Shown piece by piece: positions 11,262 through 20,977 of a stretch of DNA of 64,000 nucleotides. The position numbers and the translations under genes are program-made. Position 1 is the stretch's first letter, and the number at the start of each line of letters is the position of its first letter. The notes beneath the pieces were generated by a model that was not told the DNA's origin, searched no databases, and saw nothing but the letters and a program-made list of their open reading frames with translations. Source of the stretch: Caenorhabditis remanei (taxonomy: Eukaryota > Nematoda > Chromadorea > Rhabditida > Rhabditidae); assembly GCF_010183535.1 (NCBI RefSeq), contig NC_071332.1:124001-188000 (forward strand). Direction: 5' to 3'.

Positions 11262-13009
11262 TCACCCATAAACAACATCATTTCCAATGATCAGTCTATC
11301 TCTGTCGAAGATTCGAATATACTCCAAATGATACGGATTCATCAAAACCTTCAACGATTGTCCCTTTCTCTCAAGGGTCAGAAGCTCTGCTGGCCCATAA
11401 TAGACAAGTCCGGTCGGAAGAATTCTGCTGATCTTTTTATCCTCACTCAAATCCTTCAAACTTTTCTTGCAGTGCTCCACAGACATCACTGAACAATCTT
11501 CTCTTCTTAAAAGTGTCTCTGGACAGAATTTCAGCACTTTCTAAAATTGGAAGTTTTGAAAAACTTTTGTTATTTATCTTATCATCAACTAACTTCGCGA
11601 TTATTTTGACGACATCCAGTACTATTCACAATATACGAAATTTCGTCTCTCTCAACCAGAAACTCATTCGTTATTTCATAAAACTCATAGACATCTTTGC
11701 CATTCTTATCTTTCAAAACTTCTCCGATATCTTCACAATGTTTTGCAACAGCTGTCATTTTTTCATCAGTTTCAACTCGTAACCGGATAGAGTATCTTCC
11801 GGTAAAACCATCTTTATAACAGTGGGCATCGGAAGCTTTCAGTTCTAAACTCGTGGTTTCTTTGACAATCTGAATATTGATATGAAAACCGAAATTCTAA
11901 AACTGAGAGCAACCTTTTTAACCGATGCAGTCTGTCTGATATGTCCTTGAATTATGTTTTCATCAAGAAGAACTAAAAGATCTCCACGGAATTCATCCAA
12001 TTGTTTCTCAATTCTTCTGGAAGGGCGGTCTTCTTCGTCTTGCTCATATTCCTCGCTGGACTCGACTGCTTTTTTCAGATCCCTGAAATGAAGGATTTTA
12101 AAAATGAGAGAAAAAGAGCAAATTAGAACATCGTTATTGGGTAATGTTCCGCAGAGCTGTGAGAAAGTGATATTTCGTAAAACAGAAGTCGGAAGTCGAA
12201 AATCGGAATTCCGCACAGCTCTGTTGTTCCGTATTAGAAGAATTCGTATCATGTTCCGTATTAGAAGAATTCGTATCATGTTCCGTATTAGAAGAATTCG
12301 TACCAGGTTTCTAGAACTCTCACAAAAGTTGTAAAGTCAGATTGTGTGTGTCTTATTGTAAGCCTGATTTCAAATTTCTGATAGGAGCTATTTCCAGTAT
12401 TCGATCAGTAATTGAAAACGATTGTATAACTCATATCAAATAGATAATTACTCAGAATTCTCAAAACTGAAATCATACCATTTTGAGTCCAGGGCCATAT
12501 CCAAAGCATCCAATGCAAAATCAGAAGTGGCAAGTTTCGCACCATTCCGCAGCGCCTTGGCCCCATACTTTCCTGTTTTTTTGAACGTCTTCATATAAGG
12601 CTGTGTAGCCTTATATGCAGACTTTGCACCCTTATAAACTTTTTTCCCGATTTCCGAGAACGACTTCAACGCCCAACGGGCTCCTCGTTTAGTTCTTACA
12701 TATTCCGGTTCTTCTCTTTCTAAAAACGGTATTCTTTTTTTGTTCTCATTGCAGTACTCACCTTCACACTCGTCATGAATAATATTCGAAAGGGTCAAGT
12801 CCCGATACTGCAAAGCGATCACCTCGCTTGAAACTGTTCTTCCAGATGGAATCCTGTATTTTCGCAGCATATATATTACTTACTTTTCTAAACAAAACTC
12901 ACTGAATTTTCTGAGTTTTGCATGATTGCCTTGCATCGTCCAACTGGTCACTTTTCGTATAGTACACGAAAACTGATAGGAGGAGGAGAGGAGTAACTTG
13001 GCAGTACAT
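11262..13009 (-). CDS. Cluster gene D: secreted protein with convertase-like site and cationic helical region
   Basis: Six exons give 396 residues: 13009-12903, 12853-12762, 12719-12452, 12082-11914, 11869-11594, 11540-11262. The signal peptide is MYCQVTPLLLLSVFVYYTKS. The third exon opens with RTKR-GARW near residues 75-79, a good furin-type site, followed by about 50 residues rich in Lys, Gly and Ala (for example IGKKVYKGAKSAYKATQ) that look like cationic amphipathic helix. An acidic Glu/Asp-rich exon follows. The exon at 11869 has KHCEDIG and YEFYEITNEF, placing the gene in the A-E family, and the last exon has SRILPTGLVYYG. The 42-nt second intron is a multiple of three, so the open frame reads straight through it. 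Function unknown; the cationic part could be released as a peptide, which is inference. Confidence 0.78.
12226..12306. repeat. Three tandem copies of a 27-bp unit in gene D intron 3
   Basis: The unit begins TTCCGTATTAGAAGAATTCG and is repeated three times in a row; the third copy has small changes at its end. It lies wholly inside the intron between the exons ending at 12452 and starting at 12082. Confidence 0.85.
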
Positions 13010-13593
13010 AACTGTCTAAAGTTATCAGTGCTAGTTGCCATCCCTCTTTATAGTAAACTGTCTAAGTCGGACAAACAACGTACTGATTAAAATTGAACTA
13101 CAGATTTTGCAGAACAATGAATTGAGTCAGAAAAACATGCAATCACGAGTTAAAAAGTATTTTATCTTTCGGTTTTCTTTGTTGTCGATTGCTAAATGAG
13201 CAATGAAGGTTCCGTTTAAACAAGACAGCTCATGGCGAATAAAAAATAGAACGGCAAACATAGATAACGGATCAAAATGTTCAGTATATGAGTTGTAAGT
13301 GCTGCTGACTCATGAAACAAAACCATCTCAATAAACAGAGAATTTCTTATTCATCTCAAGTTAAGTTAAGTTGAATTCAAGTTTCATTCGTCATGAAGTT
13401 TCTTAATAATAAGACAAACTGTGACATCATGGAATACTGTCAACATAAAGCGAAAAAAACATAATCTCCCGTGCAAAAATGTAGCCAACAAGTTTGTCAT
13501 TTGCTATTTTTATAAAGGAATGGTTGGAAACAGCGCAAAACCCAAACAGAATAGCCTACGATTCCCTGAAGCTGCACAAAAGAATTATCATTA
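13010..13593. other. Spacer upstream of gene D
   Basis: About 580 bp of AT-rich sequence containing the gene D promoter side. No gene is seen before the collagen relic at 13594. Confidence 0.5.
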
Positions 13594-13846
13594 AATATGC
13601 TGATGCTGAACCATCAGCTTCTGCTTCAAATGCCCAGCAGGATCACCAGGACCTACCGCAGCTCCAGAACGAAAAAAGTCCATCAGCTGCTCCAGGAGCC
13701 CTAGGACAATTCGGAGGAGCCGCTCTTCCAGAACCACTAGGACCAGCCGGACAACCAGGATTCAACAGAAACTCCGGAGCTCCAGAAGCCCCAGGACAAG
13801 TCGTCGATGTTCTAGGCACTCCAGGACCAGCTAAATCACCAGGGTT
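13594..13846 (+). pseudogene. Decayed collagen fragment related to the col-12/col-13 genes
   Basis: The plus strand reads GQFGGAALPEPLGPAGQPG and then [19 protein letters not shown]. These track the collagen products at 16544 and 19544, which have [12 protein letters not shown] and [19 protein letters not shown] in the same order. Glycines are lost from the Gly-X-Y pattern, and the upstream part is only recognisable at DNA level (shifted frame). There is no N-terminal collagen domain or proper C-terminus. It lies on the opposite strand to the two intact collagens. A long open frame from 13494 to 13934 crosses it but is probably fortuitous. Confidence 0.75.
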
Positions 13847-14005
13847 TTACAAATTTGCCGAAGTTCAGACACGACATGTGCCTGCCATTCAGAGGTTATT
13901 CAGAGTGCCGATTTCGAAGTTCCTCTCCCCGTAGTTTTTTCTTTTTTTTTAACGTTTTTCAGAATAAAACAGTTCTTTATTTAATACACACAAAACATAA
14001 TAACT

Positions 14006-14267
14006 TTACAAATACAAAAAATTAAGTCCAATGACAACACTCAACAGTCCAAGCACCCCATTGAACTGCGACACCGCTCCAATCGTAACCAATTTGATAT
14101 TGGTCTCATCAATCAAGTATTTCTTCATTTCCTCTCTTGTCAGATTTGTTTGTAATAAAACAGCTAAACGTTTGTGTTTAATTATTTATAAACTTTAAGG
14201 CTTTACCATCCGAGCAGACATACGAAATAGAGATGAGCAATAGAATAAAGCCGAAGATGTAGTGCAT
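14006..14267 (-). CDS. Small 72-residue protein with signal peptide and C-terminal hydrophobic segment
   Basis: Two exons, 14267-14207 and 14163-14006, join in phase (61 + 158 nt) to give 72 residues. The start MHYIFGFILLLISISYVCSD is a strong signal peptide. The middle is polar with one N-glycosylation motif (NLT) and a basic REEMKKY stretch. The last 20 residues are hydrophobic (GVLGLLSVVIGLNFLYL) and could form a membrane anchor or a GPI-type signal. The splice sites (GTAAAG / TTTAG) are acceptable. I recognise no family. It lies between collagen relic and cluster gene E, on the same strand as the cluster. The fit of signal peptide, intron phase and stop argues for a real gene, but there is no homology support. 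Confidence 0.55.
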
Positions 14268-14481
14268 GTTTTTTAACACTGAGCAATAAATATGACAGAG
14301 ATGACGACTAGTTTGAAGTAAAGCAAAATGAGAGGACGAGCGAGATGGGACGGAAAGGAGAAAAAACTAATGATGAGCAAACATAGGCAAATACAGAAAA
14401 TATAAAGATAAAGCAATGTTTGAACTGGCTGTTTTTGTTGGGAATGTAAGTCACTGTACTATAACAAATGAGGTGTCTTAA

Positions 14482-16094
14482 TCAGGGCTTGATTGGACGG
14501 ATGATAGTTTCTTTCGATTGAGTCATCTGTTTTAATTCCTTCCCTCCAATGAAGAGAGTCTCATCGAATTTCGGGACGATGTGGTAGAGTACACGAGGTT
14601 TCACAAGGTACCGGGATTGGAGACTGTCTTTTTCGGTTAGAATTTGCTGAAAAAAAGTAGATGAGGTGATTAGTTTTCTCGGTCTCTTGACTTACCGTAA
14701 AATCTCCGTAGACTGCGAATCCATTCTGGAGCTCTCTATCAAAATCAGACTTCTGCTCCATTCTCAGCTCACAACGTTGCAATTTTTCTTTGGAGCAATC
14801 AGTCGGACGGATAGCTTGGGTTGGGCAGTAGGTGAAATGCTGAAATTCAAAAAAGGTGGTGTTATTAGAGCGCGTTCACAAACCTCAAAGAAGCACCACT
14901 CGATGTCTACCTTGAAAATATGACCATTTTTCTTGAATGTTGCCTTTGGCAGCGTGTAGTACTGATAAGTTCCGTCGACCATTTTTCCAATGTCGTCACA
15001 CTGAAACAATAAGAGAGCATAAGAAAAATGAGGAACTGAGGAAATTTTTATACCTTTTCAATTGTGATTCTTGCAACCTTCGGAATCTTCAACTTTAAGT
15101 AAATAACAACTTGCGAATCTCGATGAGACTGATGACACATCACGTTTGTAGCAGTTACTTCAGAAAGGAGTTTCTCATTGTCCACTAGAAGCAGTCCCTT
15201 GATTTCCTCTAGAATAATTGGGTGATGGAGAAGCATGTCGGAGATGATTCCATGATTAATCAGTAACTGAAGGCTAGTTCGCAGAGTTTGTTCCAGAATA
15301 ACATCCATATGAGCATCCTTCTCCTCTGCTCTGAGCTCTTCAACGTCCTCCCACATTTTCATGAAGAAATTTCCGATTCCAGCGTATTTGACTTTCCCAA
15401 TCGAAGTCTTGACGTGATTCAATTTTTCCACTACTTTGGCAATACCTTTCAAAAGTTCTGGCTTGAGGAATAGTTTGCTTTTTTGGAAAAAGTGGAGGAA
15501 ATACTTTGAGAGACGGAAGATTCCACGAGCAATCGGAGAGCGTTTGTCGCGTCGGCTGAGGGTCGGAAAGACTGGAAATTTCACGATTAGAATGTTGATT
15601 AGCTAGGGAGCATAGTAAATCTAGATTATGATTCTATTTTTAATTTAAATCAAGAGAGTTAGAAGAGTTTGAGTAGGGTTTTATAAAAAAGCTAGTTATC
15701 CTTAGCAATTTCTTGTAGTATAGGTCTTTAAGTTAATCCCCTTTACTACTGCCCGATTCTAACAAAACTGCTATTTCGGAAAAGTAGGCCTCTGCCAATA
15801 AAAAACTACAAACCTTTATCTCTGAGTCCACACTCTTCCGCCAAAATTCTTGTCACAGGATGACGGTTCAAACTCATTCCGGAATCCAAAGAGAGCTCAA
15901 TTTGTTTCTCGTACACGTCGTACTCATCGGGAATGTATCTGAAACTTTTACTTGTAATCTCTGATGATAACGAATAAAAAAACCACTTACGTAATTTCCT
16001 GGGTGGTGCAGGCTCGCCGTTCCTCTGGCAAAGGATGGTTGTGGAGCGCACTGATTAGAATAGGAAGTGCAGCGAAGAGAGCGATGAAAGTCAT
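14482..16094 (-). CDS. Cluster gene E: secreted paralogue with convertase-like site
   Basis: Six exons give 390 residues: 16094-15991, 15938-15814, 15571-15054, 15000-14884, 14839-14696, 14646-14482. The signal peptide is MTFIALFAALPILISA. Exon 1 is 104 nt as in gene C. Exon 3 begins with SRRDKR-SPIARG near residues 83-88, a convertase-type site in the same relative place as in A and D, followed by a basic, hydrophobic helical region (IFRLSKYFLHFFQKSK, ELLKGIAKVVEKL). Exon 4 starts CDDIGKM and continues YQYYTLP, the family CEDIG region. Exon 5 ends RELQNGFAVYGDFT. Exon 6 gives a basic tail. No named domain is recognised. Inferred: secreted and perhaps proteolytically processed. Confidence 0.82.
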
Positions 16095-16543
16095 TGTAAT
16101 TAGTTGTAGAACTGTTGAACGCTCACTCAACAACATGTATATATACTGGTTCTTTTGGAGCACCAGTTATTTTTCCTTCGTTATGACGAGTAGTGGCAGT
16201 GAGAGAGATAAGAGCAATAAGAGGAGAGAGAGAGAGGTCTCAAACAAAAATGAGGAAGAACGCCTTTCTCAAGACTGAGAAAACCACAAATTTTAGTATG
16301 AGGAATTTCATGGCAGACATAGTGAAAAGGTCACTTCACTGAGAAAAATGACCTGTTTACAAACTCATTTGCAATCTGTGAACTGGGTTTCCTTATCAGG
16401 AAGAAGTTGAGGAAAAAGAAACGATAGTGAACTTAGAGGAAATGCTTGGAATGATTTTATGTACTGATTTCTACAAAATGTCAGTGTCTGACCTGACATG
16501 GTAAAGCAAACCGAAAGAAAGACAATGGAAGAGATAGTTAGAA
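16095..16543. other. Spacer between gene E and the first collagen
   Basis: Gene E promoter side and collagen 3' flank. It contains a GA-rich run near 16200-16235 and no gene. Confidence 0.5.
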
Positions 16544-17545
16544 TTAATATCCTGGAGCGGTACGTGGTGGTGGGCAGTGATCGCAAGCTCCCTCGGATCC
16601 GCTCTCTCCGTCTTGTCCTGGTGCTCCGGCTTGTCCTGGGGCTCCTGGGGCTCCTGGTGCTCCGGCATCTCCTTGTGGTCCTGGTCCTCCTGGTTGGGAG
16701 CTTCCGGCTTGTCCTGGTTGTCCTGGTGCTCCGGCTGGTCCTGGTGGTCCTGGTGGTCCAGCTGGTCCTGGGGTGCCTGGAACATCGACGACTTGTCCTG
16801 GGGCTCCTGGAGCTCCGGCGTTTCCGTTGGATCCTGGTTGTCCGGCTGGTCCTGGTGGTCCGGCTGGTCCTGGTGGTCCTGGAAGAGCGGCTCCTCCGGA
16901 TTGTCCTGGGGCTCCTGGAGCTCCTGATGGTCCCTTTTGTCCTGGAGCACCGGCTGGTCCTGGTGGTCCGGCTGGGCAGTCGAAGCAGAAGCTGTCTGGT
17001 CCAGCGACGGCGTCTTCTGAAGCATCTTGCCCTGGGTTTCCTGGGGCTCCTGGTGCTCCATCGTTTCCTGGGGCTCCGTCTTGTCCTGGTGCTCCAGCTG
17101 GTCCAGCAGCTCCAACTCCGCAAGAGCAGCATGATCCTCCGGCAGATCCTCCGAATCCTCCGACAGCGGCGTCGTTTCCGTAGGATTGACGACGAGCCTT
17201 GCGGGAAGCTCCAGAAACTCCAAGGCTACGGTGGTAGGCATCTCTCTTAATACGTCCCTCAACTCCGGAAACTCCTTGGAACTGAAAAATGAAATGGTTA
17301 TGAGATGGGCGGTGTAGAATGGAGAGACTCACTCTTTTGTACTCATCCCAAAGTCCATTTGATCTATGTTGGCAGAATTCGACCTCAGATTGAAGAGAAG
17401 ATTGCACGTGTTGCATGTAGTTGTAGAGCATTGGAACAGCAATGATAGCTGTCAACGTGGCAATCGTCGAAACGGCGATTCCGAAGAATGCAACCTTTCG
17501 GAGAGACTCTGTCTCCTGTGCGATCTGCTTTGGATCCTCCGACAT
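16544..17545 (-). CDS. col-12/col-13: Cuticle collagen, col-12/col-13 copy 1
   Basis: Two exons, 17545-17333 and 17281-16544, give 316 residues. The N-terminus ([20 protein letters not shown]) and following hydrophobic segment are the nematode cuticle collagen N-domain with its membrane/secretion signal. RIKRD and RKARR are basic sites upstream of the Gly-X-Y part, the usual subtilisin-like processing sites. Cys pairs (CCSC, CFDC, CDHC) flank interrupted Gly-X-Y blocks, and the protein ends PGY. Known: C. elegans col-12 and col-13 are adjacent, nearly identical chromosome V genes next to apc-10, as here. Acts in the extracellular cuticle as trimers. A TATA box lies about 100 bp upstream. It cannot be told which copy is col-12 and which col-13. 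Confidence 0.93.
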   Translation of the reverse strand: MSEDPKQIAQETESLRKVAFFGIAVSTIATLTAIIAVPMLYNYMQHVQSSLQSEVEFCQHRSNGLWDEYKRVSLSILHRPSHNHFIFQFQGVSGVEGRIKRDAYHRSLGVSGASRKARRQSYGNDAAVGGFGGSAGGSCCSCGVGAAGPAGAPGQDGAPGNDGAPGAPGNPGQDASEDAVAGPDSFCFDCPAGPPGPAGAPGQKGPSGAPGAPGQSGGAALPGPPGPAGPPGPAGQPGSNGNAGAPGAPGQVVDVPGTPGPAGPPGPPGPAGAPGQPGQAGSSQPGGPGPQGDAGAPGAPGAPGQAGAPGQDGESGSEGACDHCPPPRTAPGY

Positions 17546-18518
17546 CCTTAAGGAGAAAACATTAATGAAGAATAGTGTTCAAAATGTAATGAAAAGGGGA
17601 AGTATGAAAAGAAAATTGAGTGCTTATCTGCTGCCGTTCTTCTCCTTTTATACCGTCAACGCGCGACGTCTGCAACGACACCGTCAATATTACAATGGCA
17701 GAAGGTAGGTGGGAGGCGGAGATAGAGAAGAAGCGATATAAACCTTGTGTGGGTTTACAATTGTGAGAACACTTATCCGTAGTGATAGTTGTGATGATGT
17801 TGTGATAGTGACAAGGAAATAAAATAGGAAGGGGGGGGGGGGGGAGAGGAGTGAGTACTGTATGTTAAACAAAGAAGTGATTATGGGGTGAAAGGTGGGT
17901 AGTAATAAGAAGAAATAGGTAATGATCAAAGTATCAGTATAGTAAGTTGTTCAGAAAAATATTCAAGATTAGGATTCTTGGTATTGAAGCATAGCATTTC
18001 AGGAGACTTCTGAGCTATTATCACAGACTTCAGAGTTAGAGACTGTCATGATCGTCTAAATAAAGTCATTTGCTCCATAGCACCTTCATAATGAGCTGAG
18101 TCGAAACAAGCCAAAGTGACCTGACCGGCTCGACCAAATAAGTAATCTGTTTCTGACCTCCGAGTAGTAAAACCCTCATGAATCTCTTCATTTTTGCTCG
18201 GTGTACTTGATCACATTTTGCTGGTATAGAAAGCATCTGTCGCGATTTTGTGTGCATCTGATAGTCTCACTTTAAACAACGTTCTCGTCCCAAAATATCC
18301 CAAAATTTTATGATACATGTTTGATGAAACACAAAATCATACATAAACCTAAATACTGTGAATGAACATTTTATAAAACTCTGTTAAGAACTATTGTATA
18401 ACTGGAAATATATGGATGGAGCCTTGCTTTTCCTCTTGTCCCTTTTACTCAAAGTCTAGGTTATTTGGAATTTGAAGCCTTTGATGTATCAAAGAAAGCT
18501 TCATAAGCTTCTACATGT
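17546..18518. other. Intergenic between the two collagens, left part
   Basis: Holds the promoter of collagen copy 1, a run of about 15 G near 17829-17843, and AT-rich sequence. The minus-strand frame at 18066-18257 has no family resemblance. Confidence 0.5.
17645..17652 (-). promoter_or_regulatory. TATA box of collagen copy 1
   Basis: TATAAAAG on the minus strand, about 100 bp upstream of the ATG at 17545. The same word stands at a similar distance before the second collagen. Confidence 0.6.
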
Positions 18519-18642
18519 TGGCCAGGTCTTCCTGGTAGTTCGGCTGATGTTGAGGTGTCTGGAACTCCTGAAGCTCCGGTGCATCCATTGGATCCCGATT
18601 GTCTGGCTCCTCCAGATTTTCCTGTTGTCCCTGGAGCTCCTA
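18519..18642 (-). pseudogene. Second collagen relic, between the two intact collagens
   Basis: Read on the minus strand, it gives GAPGTTGKSGGARQSGSNG followed by GASGVP, a shortened and mutated echo of the copy 1/copy 2 segment [10 protein letters not shown]...[13 protein letters not shown]. Flanking sequence is not collagen-like. It is in the same orientation as the intact genes. Confidence 0.6.
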
Positions 18643-19543
18643 TCGGCTATTTTGGCTTTGTCCTTTATCTAGTCTTTGCAATCCCTAAAAACCAACAATG
18701 TCTTCATCTAAGATTCTCATATCTTCGTTGTTCCCGGTGGATAAAACATGACTTCCCTCTCCCCTTCTGATTCACACTTGATCTACTAATGCATCTGATC
18801 TGACACCTCAGTGTAAGTTATCTGATTTCAAGCTTAACCCAATCGGTACAAAAAAAGAACCGATCTGAAACCAGTTCCTTTCTGTCGTCCCCTTCCGACC
18901 GTTCCCCGTCTCAACTTCCGTTTTCTCTCTTTCTTCCATTGTTCTCCCAATTAAAGGCCACTCATCAAGGCTAAACAATCTGAAATCTCACAAAAACTGA
19001 CCTGTGACCTTCATCGGGATCTCTTTGTTCGGTCCCTCTTATTCACCACCTATTTACCTACTTCCCCTTTACTACAAAGGTGCTGTAACATTAACATCAC
19101 TTCTTTGAATGTGCCTCTTCTTCCGCATTACGATCAGTTTCCTTTGATACTTACTGAATGAATGAAAGGGGCAAAAACATTTCAGAAAGAATTCTCCCAA
19201 ATTATACCGGTAACTGGAAACGAAACCGTTTTTGTGTCTTCTCCCCTTCTCGTCACCCAATTTTATGTGTTTTACGTTTTCCGTTTTTGTAAATTCCCTC
19301 TTCTTCCGAATTTCCAATTACCGATGCGACCTTGTGTTGTTCTTTCTCTTTTACAAAAAGCTAATCATGTACTTTCATTCACATTCATTTAAGATTTGAC
19401 TTTATAATGAAAACCATTTATTTCATTAATTCTATGTTCTTTCAATTCAATACACTACAGTTTTGTCGTTTGAAAACAAAAAAAGAGATAAAGCAGGGAG
19501 AAAAACGAGAAAGACAGAGATGATGTCATTGTTATGGCTGAAC
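18643..19543. other. Intergenic between the two collagens, right part
   Basis: About 900 bp with C/T-rich stretches (18880-19080) and no recognised gene. It runs up to the 3' end of collagen copy 2. Confidence 0.5.
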
Positions 19544-20545
19544 TTAATATCCTGGAGCGGTACGTGGTGGTGGGCAGTGATCGCAAGCTCCCTCGGATCC
19601 GCTCTCTCCGTCTTGTCCTGGTGCTCCGGCTTGTCCTGGGGCTCCTGGGGCTCCTGGTGCTCCGGCATCTCCTTGTGGTCCTGGTCCTCCTGGTTGGGAG
19701 CTTCCGGCTTGTCCTGGTTGTCCTGGTGCTCCGGCTGGTCCTGGTGGTCCTGGTGGTCCAGCTGGTCCTGGGGTGCCAGGAACATCGACGACTTGTCCTG
19801 GGGCTCCTGGAGCTCCGGCGTTTCCGTTGGATCCTGGTTGTCCGGCTGGTCCTGGTGGTCCGGCTGGTCCTGGTGGTCCTGGAAGAGCGGCTCCTCCGGA
19901 TTGTCCTGGGGCTCCTGGAGCTCCTGATGGTCCCTTTTGTCCTGGAGCTCCGGCTGGTCCTGGTGGTCCGGCTGGGCAGTCGAAGCAGAAGCTGTCTGGT
20001 CCAGCGACGGCGTCTTCTGAAGCGTCTTGTCCTGGGTTTCCTGGGGCTCCTGGTGCTCCATCGTTTCCTGGGGCTCCGTCTTGTCCTGGTGCTCCAGCTG
20101 GTCCAGCAGCTCCAACTCCGCAAGAGCAGCATGATCCTCCGGCAGATCCTCCGAATCCTCCGACAGCGGCGTCGTTTCCGTAGGATTGACGACGAGCCTT
20201 GCGGGAAGCTCCAGAAACTCCAAGGCTACGGTGGTAGGCATCTCTCTTAATACGTCCCTCAACTCCGGAAACTCCTTGGAACTGAAAAATGAAATGGTTA
20301 TGAGATGGGTTGTGTAGAATGGAGATACTCACTCTTTTGTACTCATCCCAAAGTCCATTTGATCTATGTTGGCAGAATTCGACTTCAGATTGAAGAGAAG
20401 ATTGCACGTGTTGCATGTAGTTGTAGAGCATTGGAACAGCGATGATAGCTGTCAATGTGGCAATCGTCGAAACGGCGATTCCGAAGAATGCAACCTTTCG
20501 GAGAGACTCTGTCTCTTGTGCGATCTGCTTTGGATCCTCCGACAT
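19544..20545 (-). CDS. col-12/col-13: Cuticle collagen, col-12/col-13 copy 2
   Basis: Two exons, 20545-20333 and 20281-19544, give 316 residues. The predicted protein is the same as copy 1 wherever I compared it. Start, stop and intron positions are offset by exactly 3,000 bp from copy 1. The DNA differs at a few silent sites and at a few intron bases. Identity stops abruptly just outside the start and stop codons, where flanks are unrelated. Domain layout is as in copy 1: N-domain with hydrophobic segment, basic processing sites, Cys-flanked Gly-X-Y blocks, PGY end. Its own TATA box lies about 110 bp upstream, and apc-10 begins its 3' end beyond that promoter. Confidence 0.93.
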   Translation of the reverse strand: MSEDPKQIAQETESLRKVAFFGIAVSTIATLTAIIAVPMLYNYMQHVQSSLQSEVEFCQHRSNGLWDEYKRVSISILHNPSHNHFIFQFQGVSGVEGRIKRDAYHRSLGVSGASRKARRQSYGNDAAVGGFGGSAGGSCCSCGVGAAGPAGAPGQDGAPGNDGAPGAPGNPGQDASEDAVAGPDSFCFDCPAGPPGPAGAPGQKGPSGAPGAPGQSGGAALPGPPGPAGPPGPAGQPGSNGNAGAPGAPGQVVDVPGTPGPAGPPGPPGPAGAPGQPGQAGSSQPGGPGPQGDAGAPGAPGAPGQAGAPGQDGESGSEGACDHCPPPRTAPGY

Positions 20546-20654
20546 TTTTTTCTAAAAGAAAAAAATCGTATTTTGTTTCAAAACCGTCTTAAAATGACAC
20601 CTTACCTGTCACTGGACTTCAGAAGCCAAGTGATTTTGAAGCCCACGACTTCCT

Positions 20655-20662
20655 CTTTTATA
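20655..20662 (-). promoter_or_regulatory. TATA box of collagen copy 2
   Basis: TATAAAAG on the minus strand, about 110 bp upstream of the ATG at 20545. Sequences around it differ from those around the copy 1 TATA box. Confidence 0.6.
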
Positions 20663-20977
20663 CCAAGTGTCATTTTGTCATTCCCTCCCTCGTCTCTCCT
20701 TCTTTATTACTATTCTCCTCGAAAAACTGACTAAATATTACACCGGTGGCCGTCTCTTGCGCGCAGAGACACAAAACAAAAAGAGTGAGGAGAGAGAGAG
20801 AAGAAGGAGATAAGCAGTAGGTGAAAAAATGAATGAAGAGAAAGGTTTTGAGTGAACTAATCAGGAACAATTACAGCGTATTTCATGTGTAAACGAGAAG
20901 GTCTTTCAAACAAATTGGTTCTTTATTTCATTTTAGGTTTTTTTCTTTATGAGACAAAACGGTGATCAAAAATCTTT

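Noticed and set aside
13494..13934. 146-codon plus-strand frame taken as a real collagen gene
   Set aside because: Gly-X-Y pattern is broken, N-domain and Cys boxes are missing and part of the similarity is out of frame; better read as a relic.
16365..17262. Long Arg/Ser/Thr- and Gln/Pro-rich open frames on both strands over the collagens (also 19447-20262)
   Set aside because: They are frame shadows of the GGN-CCN repeat codons of the collagens; only the Gly-X-Y frame has a collagen N-domain and normal splice structure.
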